DNA of 53,038 nucleotides from an uncultured Bacteroides sp. GTDB taxonomy: Bacteria; Bacteroidota; Bacteroidia; Bacteroidales; Bacteroidaceae. The stretch spans positions 1-53,038 of the forward strand of contig NZ_CABUHK010000031.1 of NCBI RefSeq assembly GCF_902491285.1, written 5' to 3'. The notes under the pieces were generated by a model. The model ran no database searches. It had not been told where the DNA came from and saw nothing but the letters and a program-made list of their open reading frames with translations. Position numbers and translations under genes: made by a program. Below, piece after piece: positions 7,821-15,727 of this stretch (positions are counted from its first letter, which is position 1; each line of letters begins with the position of its first letter).

Positions 7821-9002
7821 AAAAAAAGTATCCTTATCGCTGCCTTAGGCTTATTCAGCCTGAGCGTAATGGCACAAGACGCAAAACCCCAAGAGGGATT
7901 TGTATTCACGACAGTGAAAGAAAACCCGATTACTTCAATCAAGAATCAGAACCGTTCGAGCACTTGCTGGAGTTTCTCAACCCTCGGATTCGTTGAATCA
8001 GAATTGCTTCGTTTAGGCAAAGGCGAATATGACCTGGCCGAAATGTTCGTAGTACACAAAACCATGCAAGACCGTGGAATAAACTATGTACGTTATCACG
8101 GTGACAGTTCTTTCTCCCCCGGCGGCAGTTTCTATGACGTAATGTACTGTATCAAGAATTATGGTATCGTTCCTCAGGAAGTAATGCCGGGAATTATGTA
8201 TGGTGACAGTCTGCCGGTGCACAACGAACTGGACGCTGTTGCCAGTGGATATATCAACGCTATCGCTAAAGGTAAACTGAGCAAACTGACTCCGGTATGG
8301 AAGAACGGACTGGCTTCTATTTATGACACCTATTTAGGAAAATGCCCGGAAAGTTTCACGTATAAAGGAAAGGAATATACTCCGAAGTCTTTTGCCGAAT
8401 CACTGGGACTAAATCCTGACGATTACGTATCACTGACTTCTTATACCCACCATCCGTTCTATTCTCAATTCGCTATCGAAATTCAGGATAACTGGCGTAA
8501 CGGCCTGTCTTACAACCTGCCCATCGATGAATTGATGGCTGTAATGGACAACGCAGTAAAGAAAGGTTATACTTTTGCATGGGGCAGCGATGTTAGTGAA
8601 CAGGGATTCTCACGTGACGGTATTGCCGTTATGCCGGATGCAGCGAAAGAATCTGAACTTTCCGATTCGGACATGGCTCGCTGGACTGGCTTGACTGCTG
8701 CCGACAAGCGCAGAGAATTGTTCACCAAACCTTTCCCTGAAAAAGATATCACCCAGGAAATGCGTCAAATTGCTTTCGACAACTGGGAAACAACAGATGA
8801 CCACGGAATGGTTATCTACGGTATCGCTAAAGACCAGAACGGAAAAGAGTACTTCATGGTGAAGAATTCCTGGGGTAAATCTGGCAAATACAATGGTATC
8901 TGGTATGCTTCCAAAGCATTCGTAGCCTACAAGACTATGAATATTCTGGTACACAAAGATGCGCTTCCTAAAGATATTGCCAAAAAGTTAGGCATTAAAT
9001 AA
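7821..9002 (+). CDS. C1B cysteine peptidase (bleomycin hydrolase/aminopeptidase C type), exported
   Basis: 393 residues from the ATG at 7821. Residues 1-19 (MKKSILIAALGLFSLSVMA, then QD) form a signal peptide, so unlike the classic cytoplasmic enzymes this one is exported. The papain-type triad is intact: SSTCWSFS with Cys50 and the oxyanion Gln in QNRSS, DDHGMVIYG with His328, and VKNSWG with Asn349. Members trim peptides as aminopeptidases. The insert between the Cys and His domains (about residues 95-300) has the size expected of C1B enzymes. The earlier in-frame ATG at 7803 would put six residues before the signal peptide and leave almost no leader. The gene is monocistronic and is flanked on both sides by 22-bp-period palindrome arrays. 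Confidence 0.9.
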   Translation, partial: KKSILIAALGLFSLSVMAQDAKPQEGFVFTTVKENPITSIKNQNRSSTCWSFSTLGFVESELLRLGKGEYDLAEMFVVHKTMQDRGINYVRYHGDSSFSPGGSFYDVMYCIKNYGIVPQEVMPGIMYGDSLPVHNELDAVASGYINAIAKGKLSKLTPVWKNGLASIYDTYLGKCPESFTYKGKEYTPKSFAESLGLNPDDYVSLTSYTHHPFYSQFAIEIQDNWRNGLSYNLPIDELMAVMDNAVKKGYTFAWGSDVSEQGFSRDGIAVMPDAAKESELSDSDMARWTGLTAADKRRELFTKPFPEKDITQEMRQIAFDNWETTDDHGMVIYGIAKDQNGKEYFMVKNSWGKSGKYNGIWYASKAFVAYKTMNILVHKDALPKDIAKKLGIK

Positions 9003-9023
9003 ACGTTATTCATATCGAATATT

Positions 9024-9129
9024 TTCTCATCGTAGTAAGAACATTTTCTCACGATGATAAGAATTAATACTCATCCCTATGAGAATATTTTCTCATCGCG
9101 ATGAGTATTTTTTCTCATAACGATGAGAA
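9024..9129. repeat. Array of five 18-bp palindromes with exact 22-bp period
   Basis: Units start at 9024, 9046, 9068, 9090 and 9112, each 18 bases, separated by four-base spacers (CATT, TTAA, TATT, TTTT). The consensus is TTCTCATCGCGATGAGAA, a perfect dyad. Individual units carry one to several changes, and unit 4 (TTCTCATCGCGATGAGTA) is nearly perfect. The array starts 21 bases after the C1 peptidase stop. The spacers are too short for a CRISPR array. Confidence 0.9.
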
Positions 9130-9273
9130 TTGTTTGAGAATATAATAAGGTATATTATGCTATGTATTAACTAAATAGCAATTTATTATTTGATAGTTCC
9201 CATAGAAACCTTTCCATATACCCACACTCATCCTTATCCTCCAGAGTCAAATCTTAAAAGAAGAACAATTCAT

Positions 9274-9341
9274 ATTAAAAATAGAACATTAAAAAACTAT
9301 TTTTTCCACTATTCACTTGCAAACAATTAAAAATAGAACAT
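9274..9341 (+). repeat. Two 16-bp direct repeats upstream of the DUF4925 operon
   Basis: ATTAAAAATAGAACAT occurs without mismatch at 9274-9289 and 9326-9341, 52 bases apart (about five helical turns). A partial third copy, ATAGAAAAATAGACC, follows at about 9346-9360. The location 35-110 bases upstream of the likely promoter fits paired regulator binding sites. Confidence 0.6.
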
Positions 9342-9359
9342 CATTATAGAAAAATAGAC

Positions 9360-9398
9360 CTTGTTAATCAAGAATTGTTAGCCGAACTTTGCAAAGTT
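9360..9398 (+). promoter_or_regulatory. Promoter with overlapping palindrome for the DUF4925-TonB receptor operon
   Basis: CTTG (9360-9363) and GAACTTTG (9384-9391) are 20 bases apart, fitting the Bacteroides promoter with one -7 mismatch. A perfect 14-bp palindrome AACTTTGCAAAGTT (9385-9398) covers the -7 element and the expected start point, an ideal place for a repressor. The start codon at 9431 follows about 33 bases later. Confidence 0.5.
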
Positions 9399-9430
9399 TT
9401 ATTAAATATGCAATAAAAGCAAGAAACAAA

Positions 9431-10657
9431 ATGAGAAACTTAGAGAAACTATTTTGGGTAGCTTGTGCTGTTTTTTTCTTTACATCATGTGAAGAGACTT
9501 ACAATGACAAGCTATTCTGGCCGAGAGAAATCAGCCAAGAATATGGCTCATATATTAAGCCATATACGTTAGACCTAACCTACAGTGGAGAGAAGTTAAT
9601 TGGAAAAACTGTCAGCTTTAAGACAGAAGATAGCGAGACGGGGACGTTGACGCTAAATGGTGTGATTCCGGGAGAAACGATTACTCCCATTAATGGCATC
9701 AAACTTTATGAGAATGGAGAAAAAGACGCCTACACCTTCAGTGGAAAAAATACCACGATGGGTGGCGCAACGGTAGAATATGAAGGAACAATAACTCCGA
9801 AAGCTATGCAGTTGTCACTTGAGGTGACGATGGCGTATGCCAGTTCTGTTGCACGGACATATATTTTTCCGGAACGTTCATACACCGATCCGACCAGCCC
9901 GTCAACTCGCCAAAGCGGGGCATCTTATATCAATATAGAATCATCTGACCCAATGGGAGCATTTATTGCTGCCATATTGCCACAACTTGCATATCCGTTG
10001 TTAGACACAATGCTACCATACGCTCTGCAAAGTATAAAACTGGAGAAAGATGGCAATGTCAGTGCCTACTACACAACAGCTCCTTTTGATTTTAACGAAA
10101 TCACAGCAAATCAGACTCTAACTGACGCTAAATTCAAACAATGGATACAAAGCCGGAATTATACCGCTTCACCCAAAGGGTTAGCCTATTGGAGTTATGC
10201 TAATCAGACTTTATTAGTACAATTAAATGTTCCCGCAGTTATTTCATTGATTACCCAAAACAGCGGACAGGAATTAGACTCGAAACTAATCAACGGAATA
10301 TGTGAGGCACTATTAAAATCAGACCCTATACGATTGAAAGCCGCACTAAGTGCGATTAATCTGATTCTAAACAATGAAGTTATCAATTATATCTTAAATG
10401 TAGATGACGTTACCTTTACAACGATATTCTCCTGGATTAAAGATGGAATACCGTTGGAAATGAAACAAAATGAAGAACATACTTACGCATACCTTACTAA
10501 AGAATCACTAATGCCCATCATGAAAGCCGCCCTTCCTATTCTCGGTGAAAAGCTGGAAGAACTGGGAATGTCCGCAGATGATATATTAGGATTGTTAGCC
10601 ACAATAGATATAATGAATATAGGACTTGACCTCACCCAACAAGTTTCAGCCCAATAA
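9431..10657 (+). CDS. DUF4925-type surface lipoprotein (first paralog)
   Basis: 408 residues from the ATG at 9431. The signal peptide ends in FFFTSC (Cys20), and CEETYND follows; acidic residues just after the cysteine are the Bacteroidetes surface-export signal. The N-terminal half is beta-rich (LDLTYSGEKLIGKTVSF, DAYTFSGKNTTMGG). The C-terminal half contains helical stretches (INGICEALLKSDPIRLKAALSAINLILNN, then VDDVTFTTIFSWIKDGIPLEM). The next gene encodes a clear paralog with the same order of segments. The two lie 23 bases apart and lead into a TonB-dependent receptor gene, so both are likely surface partners of that receptor. The ligand is unknown. The DUF4925 name is from memory of the family pattern. 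An upstream ATG at 9389 would overlap the promoter and is rejected. Confidence 0.82.
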   Translation: MRNLEKLFWVACAVFFFTSCEETYNDKLFWPREISQEYGSYIKPYTLDLTYSGEKLIGKTVSFKTEDSETGTLTLNGVIPGETITPINGIKLYENGEKDAYTFSGKNTTMGGATVEYEGTITPKAMQLSLEVTMAYASSVARTYIFPERSYTDPTSPSTRQSGASYINIESSDPMGAFIAAILPQLAYPLLDTMLPYALQSIKLEKDGNVSAYYTTAPFDFNEITANQTLTDAKFKQWIQSRNYTASPKGLAYWSYANQTLLVQLNVPAVISLITQNSGQELDSKLINGICEALLKSDPIRLKAALSAINLILNNEVINYILNVDDVTFTTIFSWIKDGIPLEMKQNEEHTYAYLTKESLMPIMKAALPILGEKLEELGMSADDILGLLATIDIMNIGLDLTQQVSAQ

Positions 10658-10680
10658 ACAAGTAACCAGTAAAAAAGACA

Positions 10681-11991
10681 ATGAAGAAAATATCAACTTT
10701 ATTAATAAGCAGCCTCGTTTGCATAACAGGTATGACAACCTCTTGTAGCGAAGATTACCCGGGACCGGATCCCGTAGATGTAACAGCGAATTATTCAAAC
10801 AAGCATCTTAGTCATTCCAATTTAATTTTGAATTATAGTGGAGAAGAGTTACTTGGCAAAAGTATTGACTTCAGTACAGTGAAAGGAGAAAGTGCTAATA
10901 TCACTCTTTACGATATTCTCCCAGGAGAAGAAGTTGTTTCACTAAGAAATATATCTTTGACAGGAACAAGTAATGAATATACTTTTTCAGGAGATGCAGT
11001 TGGAACAAATACCAATATTCAATTCCATTATGATGGCAAAGTAGAAAAAGGGCATCTTATTTTTAACCTTACGGATATACAAACTGCCGGTAGTCCACAA
11101 TGGAGCAACAATTATCTATTTTCCGAGATCACTAAAGTATCCAATGAAAATATGGGAGCAGAGACACCAGTGACTGGCGCCGGTTTTGTTGATACCAAAA
11201 TGGCAGCAGGCTCCGATTCGGATTATAATGTATTTTTACGAAGTACATTAGCATATTTTCTACCACAATTTCTTCATTCCGTAACATTGAAAGCCGATGG
11301 AAATATTCAAGCTGAATATTCTACCGGTCCTATTATGATTGATGGTAAAGTTCCAGATATGGAAGCAGAAGGAGCTATGATGAATATTGTGCAGTTTATT
11401 TTTTCCAAACTATTGGGAGGGGGAGTTACCAATGATGATGTAACAGTTGTAATAAAAGACCGCACTTACTATACTTCGCCAACAAATTTGGTTTATTGGT
11501 ATCCTAAAGATGGTCAAATCAGGATTAAACTTAATTTGCCTGCCATAATTACAGTCGCAATGAAAGGACAAGGAAAAGTGATAGATGAGAATCTATTAGC
11601 TTCTCTTACTGATATAATTTTAAAAATGGATCCAATTGCACTTAAAGGAATACTGATTAAAATAAATGGAACTTTACAAAATGACATCATAAAATTCATT
11701 ACAAACCTGGATGATGTAACTTTTAAGACCTTCTTTGAATGGATCACAGTGGGAATTCCAATGAATATAGAGAAAGCAGATGGACATACACATCTCTATT
11801 TGGATAAAGTAACTATGCAACCTATTTTAGATATGATACCGAGTTTAGTCTCGATTATTATAAATATGTTACCAGAATCAACAGACGATTTCTCTAAAAT
11901 GATGTTAGAAACCTTGCTTAATCAGTTCGCTGGTGATTGGGGAAATTCCGAAAAATTCAATATCGGACTCGACTTAGTACCAAACAAGTAA
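10681..11991 (+). CDS. DUF4925-type surface lipoprotein (second paralog)
   Basis: 436 residues. The signal peptide ends in GMTTSC (Cys22), followed by SEDYPGPDP, again an acidic surface-export signal. It aligns with the preceding protein along its whole length: LILNYSGEELLGKSIDF against LDLTYSGEKLIGKTVSF, EYTFSGDAVGTNTNIQFHYDG against AYTFSGKNTTMGGATVEYEG, and LDDVTFKTFFEWITVGIPMNI against VDDVTFTTIFSWIKDGIPLEM. The pair therefore arose by tandem duplication followed by strong divergence. It sits 32 bases before the receptor gene in the same operon. A role in capturing a ligand for the receptor, or in capping its outer face, is inferred. No enzymatic motif is visible. Confidence 0.82.
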   Translation: MKKISTLLISSLVCITGMTTSCSEDYPGPDPVDVTANYSNKHLSHSNLILNYSGEELLGKSIDFSTVKGESANITLYDILPGEEVVSLRNISLTGTSNEYTFSGDAVGTNTNIQFHYDGKVEKGHLIFNLTDIQTAGSPQWSNNYLFSEITKVSNENMGAETPVTGAGFVDTKMAAGSDSDYNVFLRSTLAYFLPQFLHSVTLKADGNIQAEYSTGPIMIDGKVPDMEAEGAMMNIVQFIFSKLLGGGVTNDDVTVVIKDRTYYTSPTNLVYWYPKDGQIRIKLNLPAIITVAMKGQGKVIDENLLASLTDIILKMDPIALKGILIKINGTLQNDIIKFITNLDDVTFKTFFEWITVGIPMNIEKADGHTHLYLDKVTMQPILDMIPSLVSIIINMLPESTDDFSKMMLETLLNQFAGDWGNSEKFNIGLDLVPNK

Positions 11992-12023
11992 CATAAAAAG
12001 ATGATTAAAAAAGAAAATATAAA

Positions 12024-14873
12024 ATGAAAAAACTATATATCCTAACAATCCTAATTTGTCTTATCAGTTTTGGGACAAGTTTTGCCCAAACTCTGAAAGG
12101 ACATATATATGACGCCAAAACCAACGAGCCCTTGGTGGGAGCAGCCATTACCTACAAGCTCCACGGCAACCAGGGAGTAGTATCCAATATCAACGGAGAA
12201 TACGAAATCAAACTTCCCGAAGGCGGAGTAGACCTCGTATTCAGTTATGTAGGCTATGATGATGTACTGATGCCTATCGTTATTGGCAAACGTGAAGTAA
12301 TCACTAAAGACGTTTACATGAAGGAAAGCACCAAGCTGCTGGAAGAAGTAGTAGTCAGTGCCGGACGTTTTGAACAAAAGCTAAGCGATGTCACCGTCTC
12401 TATGGACGTTGTCAAATCGGGTGACATTGCCCGTCAGGCACCAACGGATATTTCTTCTACTCTCCGCACGCTTCCCGGTGTAGACATTGTAGACAAGCAA
12501 CCTTCTATGCGCGGCGGTAGCGGCTGGACTTACGGAGTAGGTGCACGCAGCCAGATTTTAGTAGACGGCATGAGCACACTGAATCCCAAAACAGGAGAAA
12601 TTAACTGGAACACCGTTCCTTTGGAGAATGTAGAGCAAGTGGAAGTTATCAAAGGAGCCTCTTCCGTATTGTATGGTTCGTCAGCTTTGAACGGTATTAT
12701 CAACATTCGCACCGCCCGTCCGGGACTGACACCGAAAACACGTTTCAGTGCCTATGTCGGTATATATGGAGATGCAGAAAATGATGAATATCAATGGAGT
12801 GACAAAAGCTTTTGGAAAGACGATAAATACGCAGTGAAACCAATTCTGCGCGGAAGCCTTCTCAGCGGTGTACGGAATCCGATTTATGAAGGGTTCGACC
12901 TCTCCCACTCCCGCCGTATCGGCAATTTTGACGTCAGTGGCGGTATCAATCTTTTCACTGACGAAGGGTATCGCCAACAAGGATACAACAAACGTTTCCG
13001 CATGGGTGGCAGTCTGACTTACCACCAACCGGATATGGGAATGAAAATCCTGAATTATGGTTTCAATGTAGATTTCCTTTCCAACCAATATGGCGACTTC
13101 TTCATCTGGCGTTCACCGACGGAAGTATACAAGCCCTCTCCTTTCACCAACATGGGACGTGAAGAGAATAACTTCCATATCGACCCGTTCATCAACTACG
13201 TGAATCCCGAAAACGGTACATCACATAAGATTAAAGGACGTTTCTATTATAGTGCCGACAATATCGTACGTCCGACTGACGGGGCATCTATTACTGATAT
13301 TTTGGGAAATATGGGAACAGACGCACAAACCATACAAAATATCGCAGGCGGTGATTATAGTTCACTCTATCCCGCACTGGTAGGTATCGGCTCAGGACTT
13401 GTCAACGGCAACCTGGAAGATGCAATGAACGGAATATTCACTTCATTGGGCAACATCTTCCCGAACGCAACCACCGCTGACTATTGCGATCTTATCTCAT
13501 GGGCAATGGACAACGGACTCCCCGGCGATCTGGACAAATTAGTGCAAGACGGAAAATTACCAAGCGACCTTGTCCCCTGGTTGTCTAATGTCGTTAATCC
13601 TGCACGCAACAATCCGAAAACTCAGACTGATAAGAACTTCGACTATTACCTCGACTACCAGTTCAACAAGAAATGGGACTGTGGTGCACAAATCACTACC
13701 GGAGCTACTCTTGAACATATCCGCTATGATTCTGCCATTATGGACGAAGTGTACAAAAGCGATAACATCGCTGCTTTCTTCCAGTACGACCAACGCTTCT
13801 GGGATCGCCTGAGTGTATCTGCCGGTGTACGTGCCGAATATTATCGTGTAAACAACCACCACCGAGAAGCGGAAACTAAGATATTCGGGACAAAAGTTCC
13901 GTTCCGTCCCGTATTCCGTGCCGGATTGAACTATCAGTTGGCTGATTACAGCTTTATCCGCGCCAGCTTCGGACAAGGTTACCGTAACCCGTCCATCAAT
14001 GAAAAATACCTGCGTAAAGATATTGGCGGTGTCGGCGTTTATCCGAATCTGAACATCAATCCCGAGAAAGGATTTAATGCTGAACTTGGATTCAAACAAG
14101 GATATAAGATTGGCAATTTTCAGGGATTTGTAGATATTGCCGGATTCTATACGCAATATAAGGATATGGTTGAATTTCAGTTCGGACTGTTCAACAATGC
14201 CAATTATACGATGATTAACAGTATCGGTGATACCATCCAAATGTTATCGGACGGCAAAGGTTTCGGTATCGGTGCCCAATTCCACAACGTATCGAAAGCT
14301 CAAATCTACGGAGTTGAAATCTCGACAAACGGCGTGTACAACTTCAATAAGAATACGAAGTTGTTCTATAACTTGGGATATGTATATACCGAACCCCGCG
14401 ATGCAGATTATCAGGAACGCAATGCCGTAGAAGGCCTTTATACCGACCCATTGCAAATGAAAGAGAAATCAAACACCGGAAAGTATCTGAAATATCGCCC
14501 GAAACATAGTTTCAAAGCCACCGTAGACTTCCAGTGGAAACGTATCAATGTAGGTGCCAACGTGGCATGGAAGAGCAAGATTCTTGCAGTAGATTATCTG
14601 ATGATGGATGAACGTCCCAAAATGCAAAATGACTTGATGGATTACGTACGCGGTATCCTCTTCGGTTATTCAAAAGGCGAAACGCTGGCTACTTACTGGG
14701 ACAAACATAACACGCCCTATGCCACCGTTGACTTCCGTTTCGGTGTGAAAGCAACCAAAGAAGTGGCATTCCAGTTTATGGTAAACAACCTGTTTAACAA
14801 GGAATACAGTTACCGTCCGATGGCAGTAGCCGCCCCACGCACTTTCGTCCTGAAAATGGATGTCACTTTCTAA
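12024..14873 (+). CDS. TonB-dependent outer-membrane receptor (not SusC class)
   Basis: A 949-residue receptor. A signal peptide (1-21) precedes a carboxypeptidase-regulatory-like beta-sandwich (24-100), then a plug domain (EVVVSAGRFEQ at 108-118, PGVDIVDKQPSMRGG near 151-165, VEQVEVIKGASSVLYGSSALNGIINI near 203-228) and a 22-strand-type barrel ending in FVLKMDVTF. The plug resembles cobalamin/siderophore/colicin-type receptors and lacks the SusC signature. There is no STN domain and no SusD neighbour. Residues about 413-537 are a long, helix-rich insertion between barrel strands, unusual for this family and probably extracellular. It is the third gene of the operon behind two DUF4925 lipoproteins. 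Substrate is unknown. Confidence 0.92.
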   Translation: MKKLYILTILICLISFGTSFAQTLKGHIYDAKTNEPLVGAAITYKLHGNQGVVSNINGEYEIKLPEGGVDLVFSYVGYDDVLMPIVIGKREVITKDVYMKESTKLLEEVVVSAGRFEQKLSDVTVSMDVVKSGDIARQAPTDISSTLRTLPGVDIVDKQPSMRGGSGWTYGVGARSQILVDGMSTLNPKTGEINWNTVPLENVEQVEVIKGASSVLYGSSALNGIINIRTARPGLTPKTRFSAYVGIYGDAENDEYQWSDKSFWKDDKYAVKPILRGSLLSGVRNPIYEGFDLSHSRRIGNFDVSGGINLFTDEGYRQQGYNKRFRMGGSLTYHQPDMGMKILNYGFNVDFLSNQYGDFFIWRSPTEVYKPSPFTNMGREENNFHIDPFINYVNPENGTSHKIKGRFYYSADNIVRPTDGASITDILGNMGTDAQTIQNIAGGDYSSLYPALVGIGSGLVNGNLEDAMNGIFTSLGNIFPNATTADYCDLISWAMDNGLPGDLDKLVQDGKLPSDLVPWLSNVVNPARNNPKTQTDKNFDYYLDYQFNKKWDCGAQITTGATLEHIRYDSAIMDEVYKSDNIAAFFQYDQRFWDRLSVSAGVRAEYYRVNNHHREAETKIFGTKVPFRPVFRAGLNYQLADYSFIRASFGQGYRNPSINEKYLRKDIGGVGVYPNLNINPEKGFNAELGFKQGYKIGNFQGFVDIAGFYTQYKDMVEFQFGLFNNANYTMINSIGDTIQMLSDGKGFGIGAQFHNVSKAQIYGVEISTNGVYNFNKNTKLFYNLGYVYTEPRDADYQERNAVEGLYTDPLQMKEKSNTGKYLKYRPKHSFKATVDFQWKRINVGANVAWKSKILAVDYLMMDERPKMQNDLMDYVRGILFGYSKGETLATYWDKHNTPYATVDFRFGVKATKEVAFQFMVNNLFNKEYSYRPMAVAAPRTFVLKMDVTF

Positions 14874-14903
14874 ATAATTCTTAAGATTTAGTTTTGATTA
14901 TGG

Positions 14904-14936
14904 AACGGCTGCGTTATGCAGCCGTTTTCTTTTTTT
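14904..14936 (+). terminator. Intrinsic terminator after the TonB receptor gene
   Basis: AACGGCTGC (14904-14912) pairs with GCAGCCGTT (14918-14926) around a 5-base loop and is followed by TTCTTTTTTT. This is a strong rho-independent terminator ending the DUF4925-receptor transcript. Confidence 0.9.
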
Positions 14937-15007
14937 ACCCTACCTGCCAACATTTATCTATATATTGCGTATCTTTACCCCCGAAAAGAAAATATACAAC
15001 CGATAAA

Positions 15008-15688
15008 ATGAAAAAACATATTGTACTTATTGCAATCCTATTTTGCGCAGCCTTTGCACAGGCACAAGAAGTTTTTGTAAATGCAGATTTTGTCAGCAGT
15101 TATATCTGGCGTGGTATAGACAGCGGCAATGCAAGTGTGCAACCCTCACTCGGACTCAACTGGAAAGGACTGACCGTCTATGCATGGGGTTCTACCGAAT
15201 TTCGTGAGAAGAACAACGAGATAGACCTTTCATTGGAGTACGAATATAAAAACCTGACTCTTTACGCCAATAACTATTTTACCCAAACAGAAGATGAACC
15301 TTTCAAATACTTCAACTACAACTCACACTCCACAGGGCATACCTTTGAAGTAGGAGCCGGATATATGCTCAGTGAGAAATTCCCGTTATCAGTGAGCTGG
15401 TACACTACATTTGCCGGAAACGACTATCGGGAAAACGGAAAACGCGCCTGGTCGAGCTATTGCGAGCTGAGTTATCCGTTCAGTGTGAAAGACGTTGATT
15501 TAAGTATTGAAGCAGGCTTTACGCCTTGGGAAAGTTTCTACTCCGACAAATTCAATGTGGTCAACATCGGACTATCCGCAACAAAAGAAATCAAAATAAC
15601 ATCCGGCTTTTCATTACCTGTATTCGGAAAGCTGATAGCCAATCCTTACGAAGAGCAGGTTTATTTTGTATTCGGAATCACACTCTAG
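15008..15688 (+). CDS. Outer-membrane barrel protein of the Gcw_chp/TorF-like putative porin type
   Basis: 226 residues from the ATG at 15008. Residues 1-19 are a signal peptide (IAILFCAAFAQAQ). The mature protein begins VFVNADFVSSYIWRGID, the characteristic opening of the small putative porins in this group, and continues as alternating beta strands (NEIDLSLEYEYKNLTLYANNYF, HTFEVGAGYML, LSVSWYTTFAGND, WSSYCELSYPF, LSIEAGFTPW) ending in a terminal aromatic-rich strand VYFVFGITL. An upstream in-frame ATG at 14894 would overlap the terminator of the previous gene and is rejected. TATCTTTA at 14971-14978 is a possible -7 element. The substrate and any link to the preceding uptake locus are unknown. 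Confidence 0.75.
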   Translation: MKKHIVLIAILFCAAFAQAQEVFVNADFVSSYIWRGIDSGNASVQPSLGLNWKGLTVYAWGSTEFREKNNEIDLSLEYEYKNLTLYANNYFTQTEDEPFKYFNYNSHSTGHTFEVGAGYMLSEKFPLSVSWYTTFAGNDYRENGKRAWSSYCELSYPFSVKDVDLSIEAGFTPWESFYSDKFNVVNIGLSATKEIKITSGFSLPVFGKLIANPYEEQVYFVFGITL

Positions 15689-15727
15689 CAAACTTATCTA
15701 TTTAATAATTTACTAATAATCACCCCC

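Noticed and set aside
9024..9129. Possible CRISPR array
   Set aside because: Repeats are palindromic but the spacers are four bases and no cas gene is in the window.
13557..14240. Minus-strand open frame of 227 codons within the TonB receptor gene
   Set aside because: The receptor barrel is continuous on the plus strand here. The antisense product shows no domain or start context.
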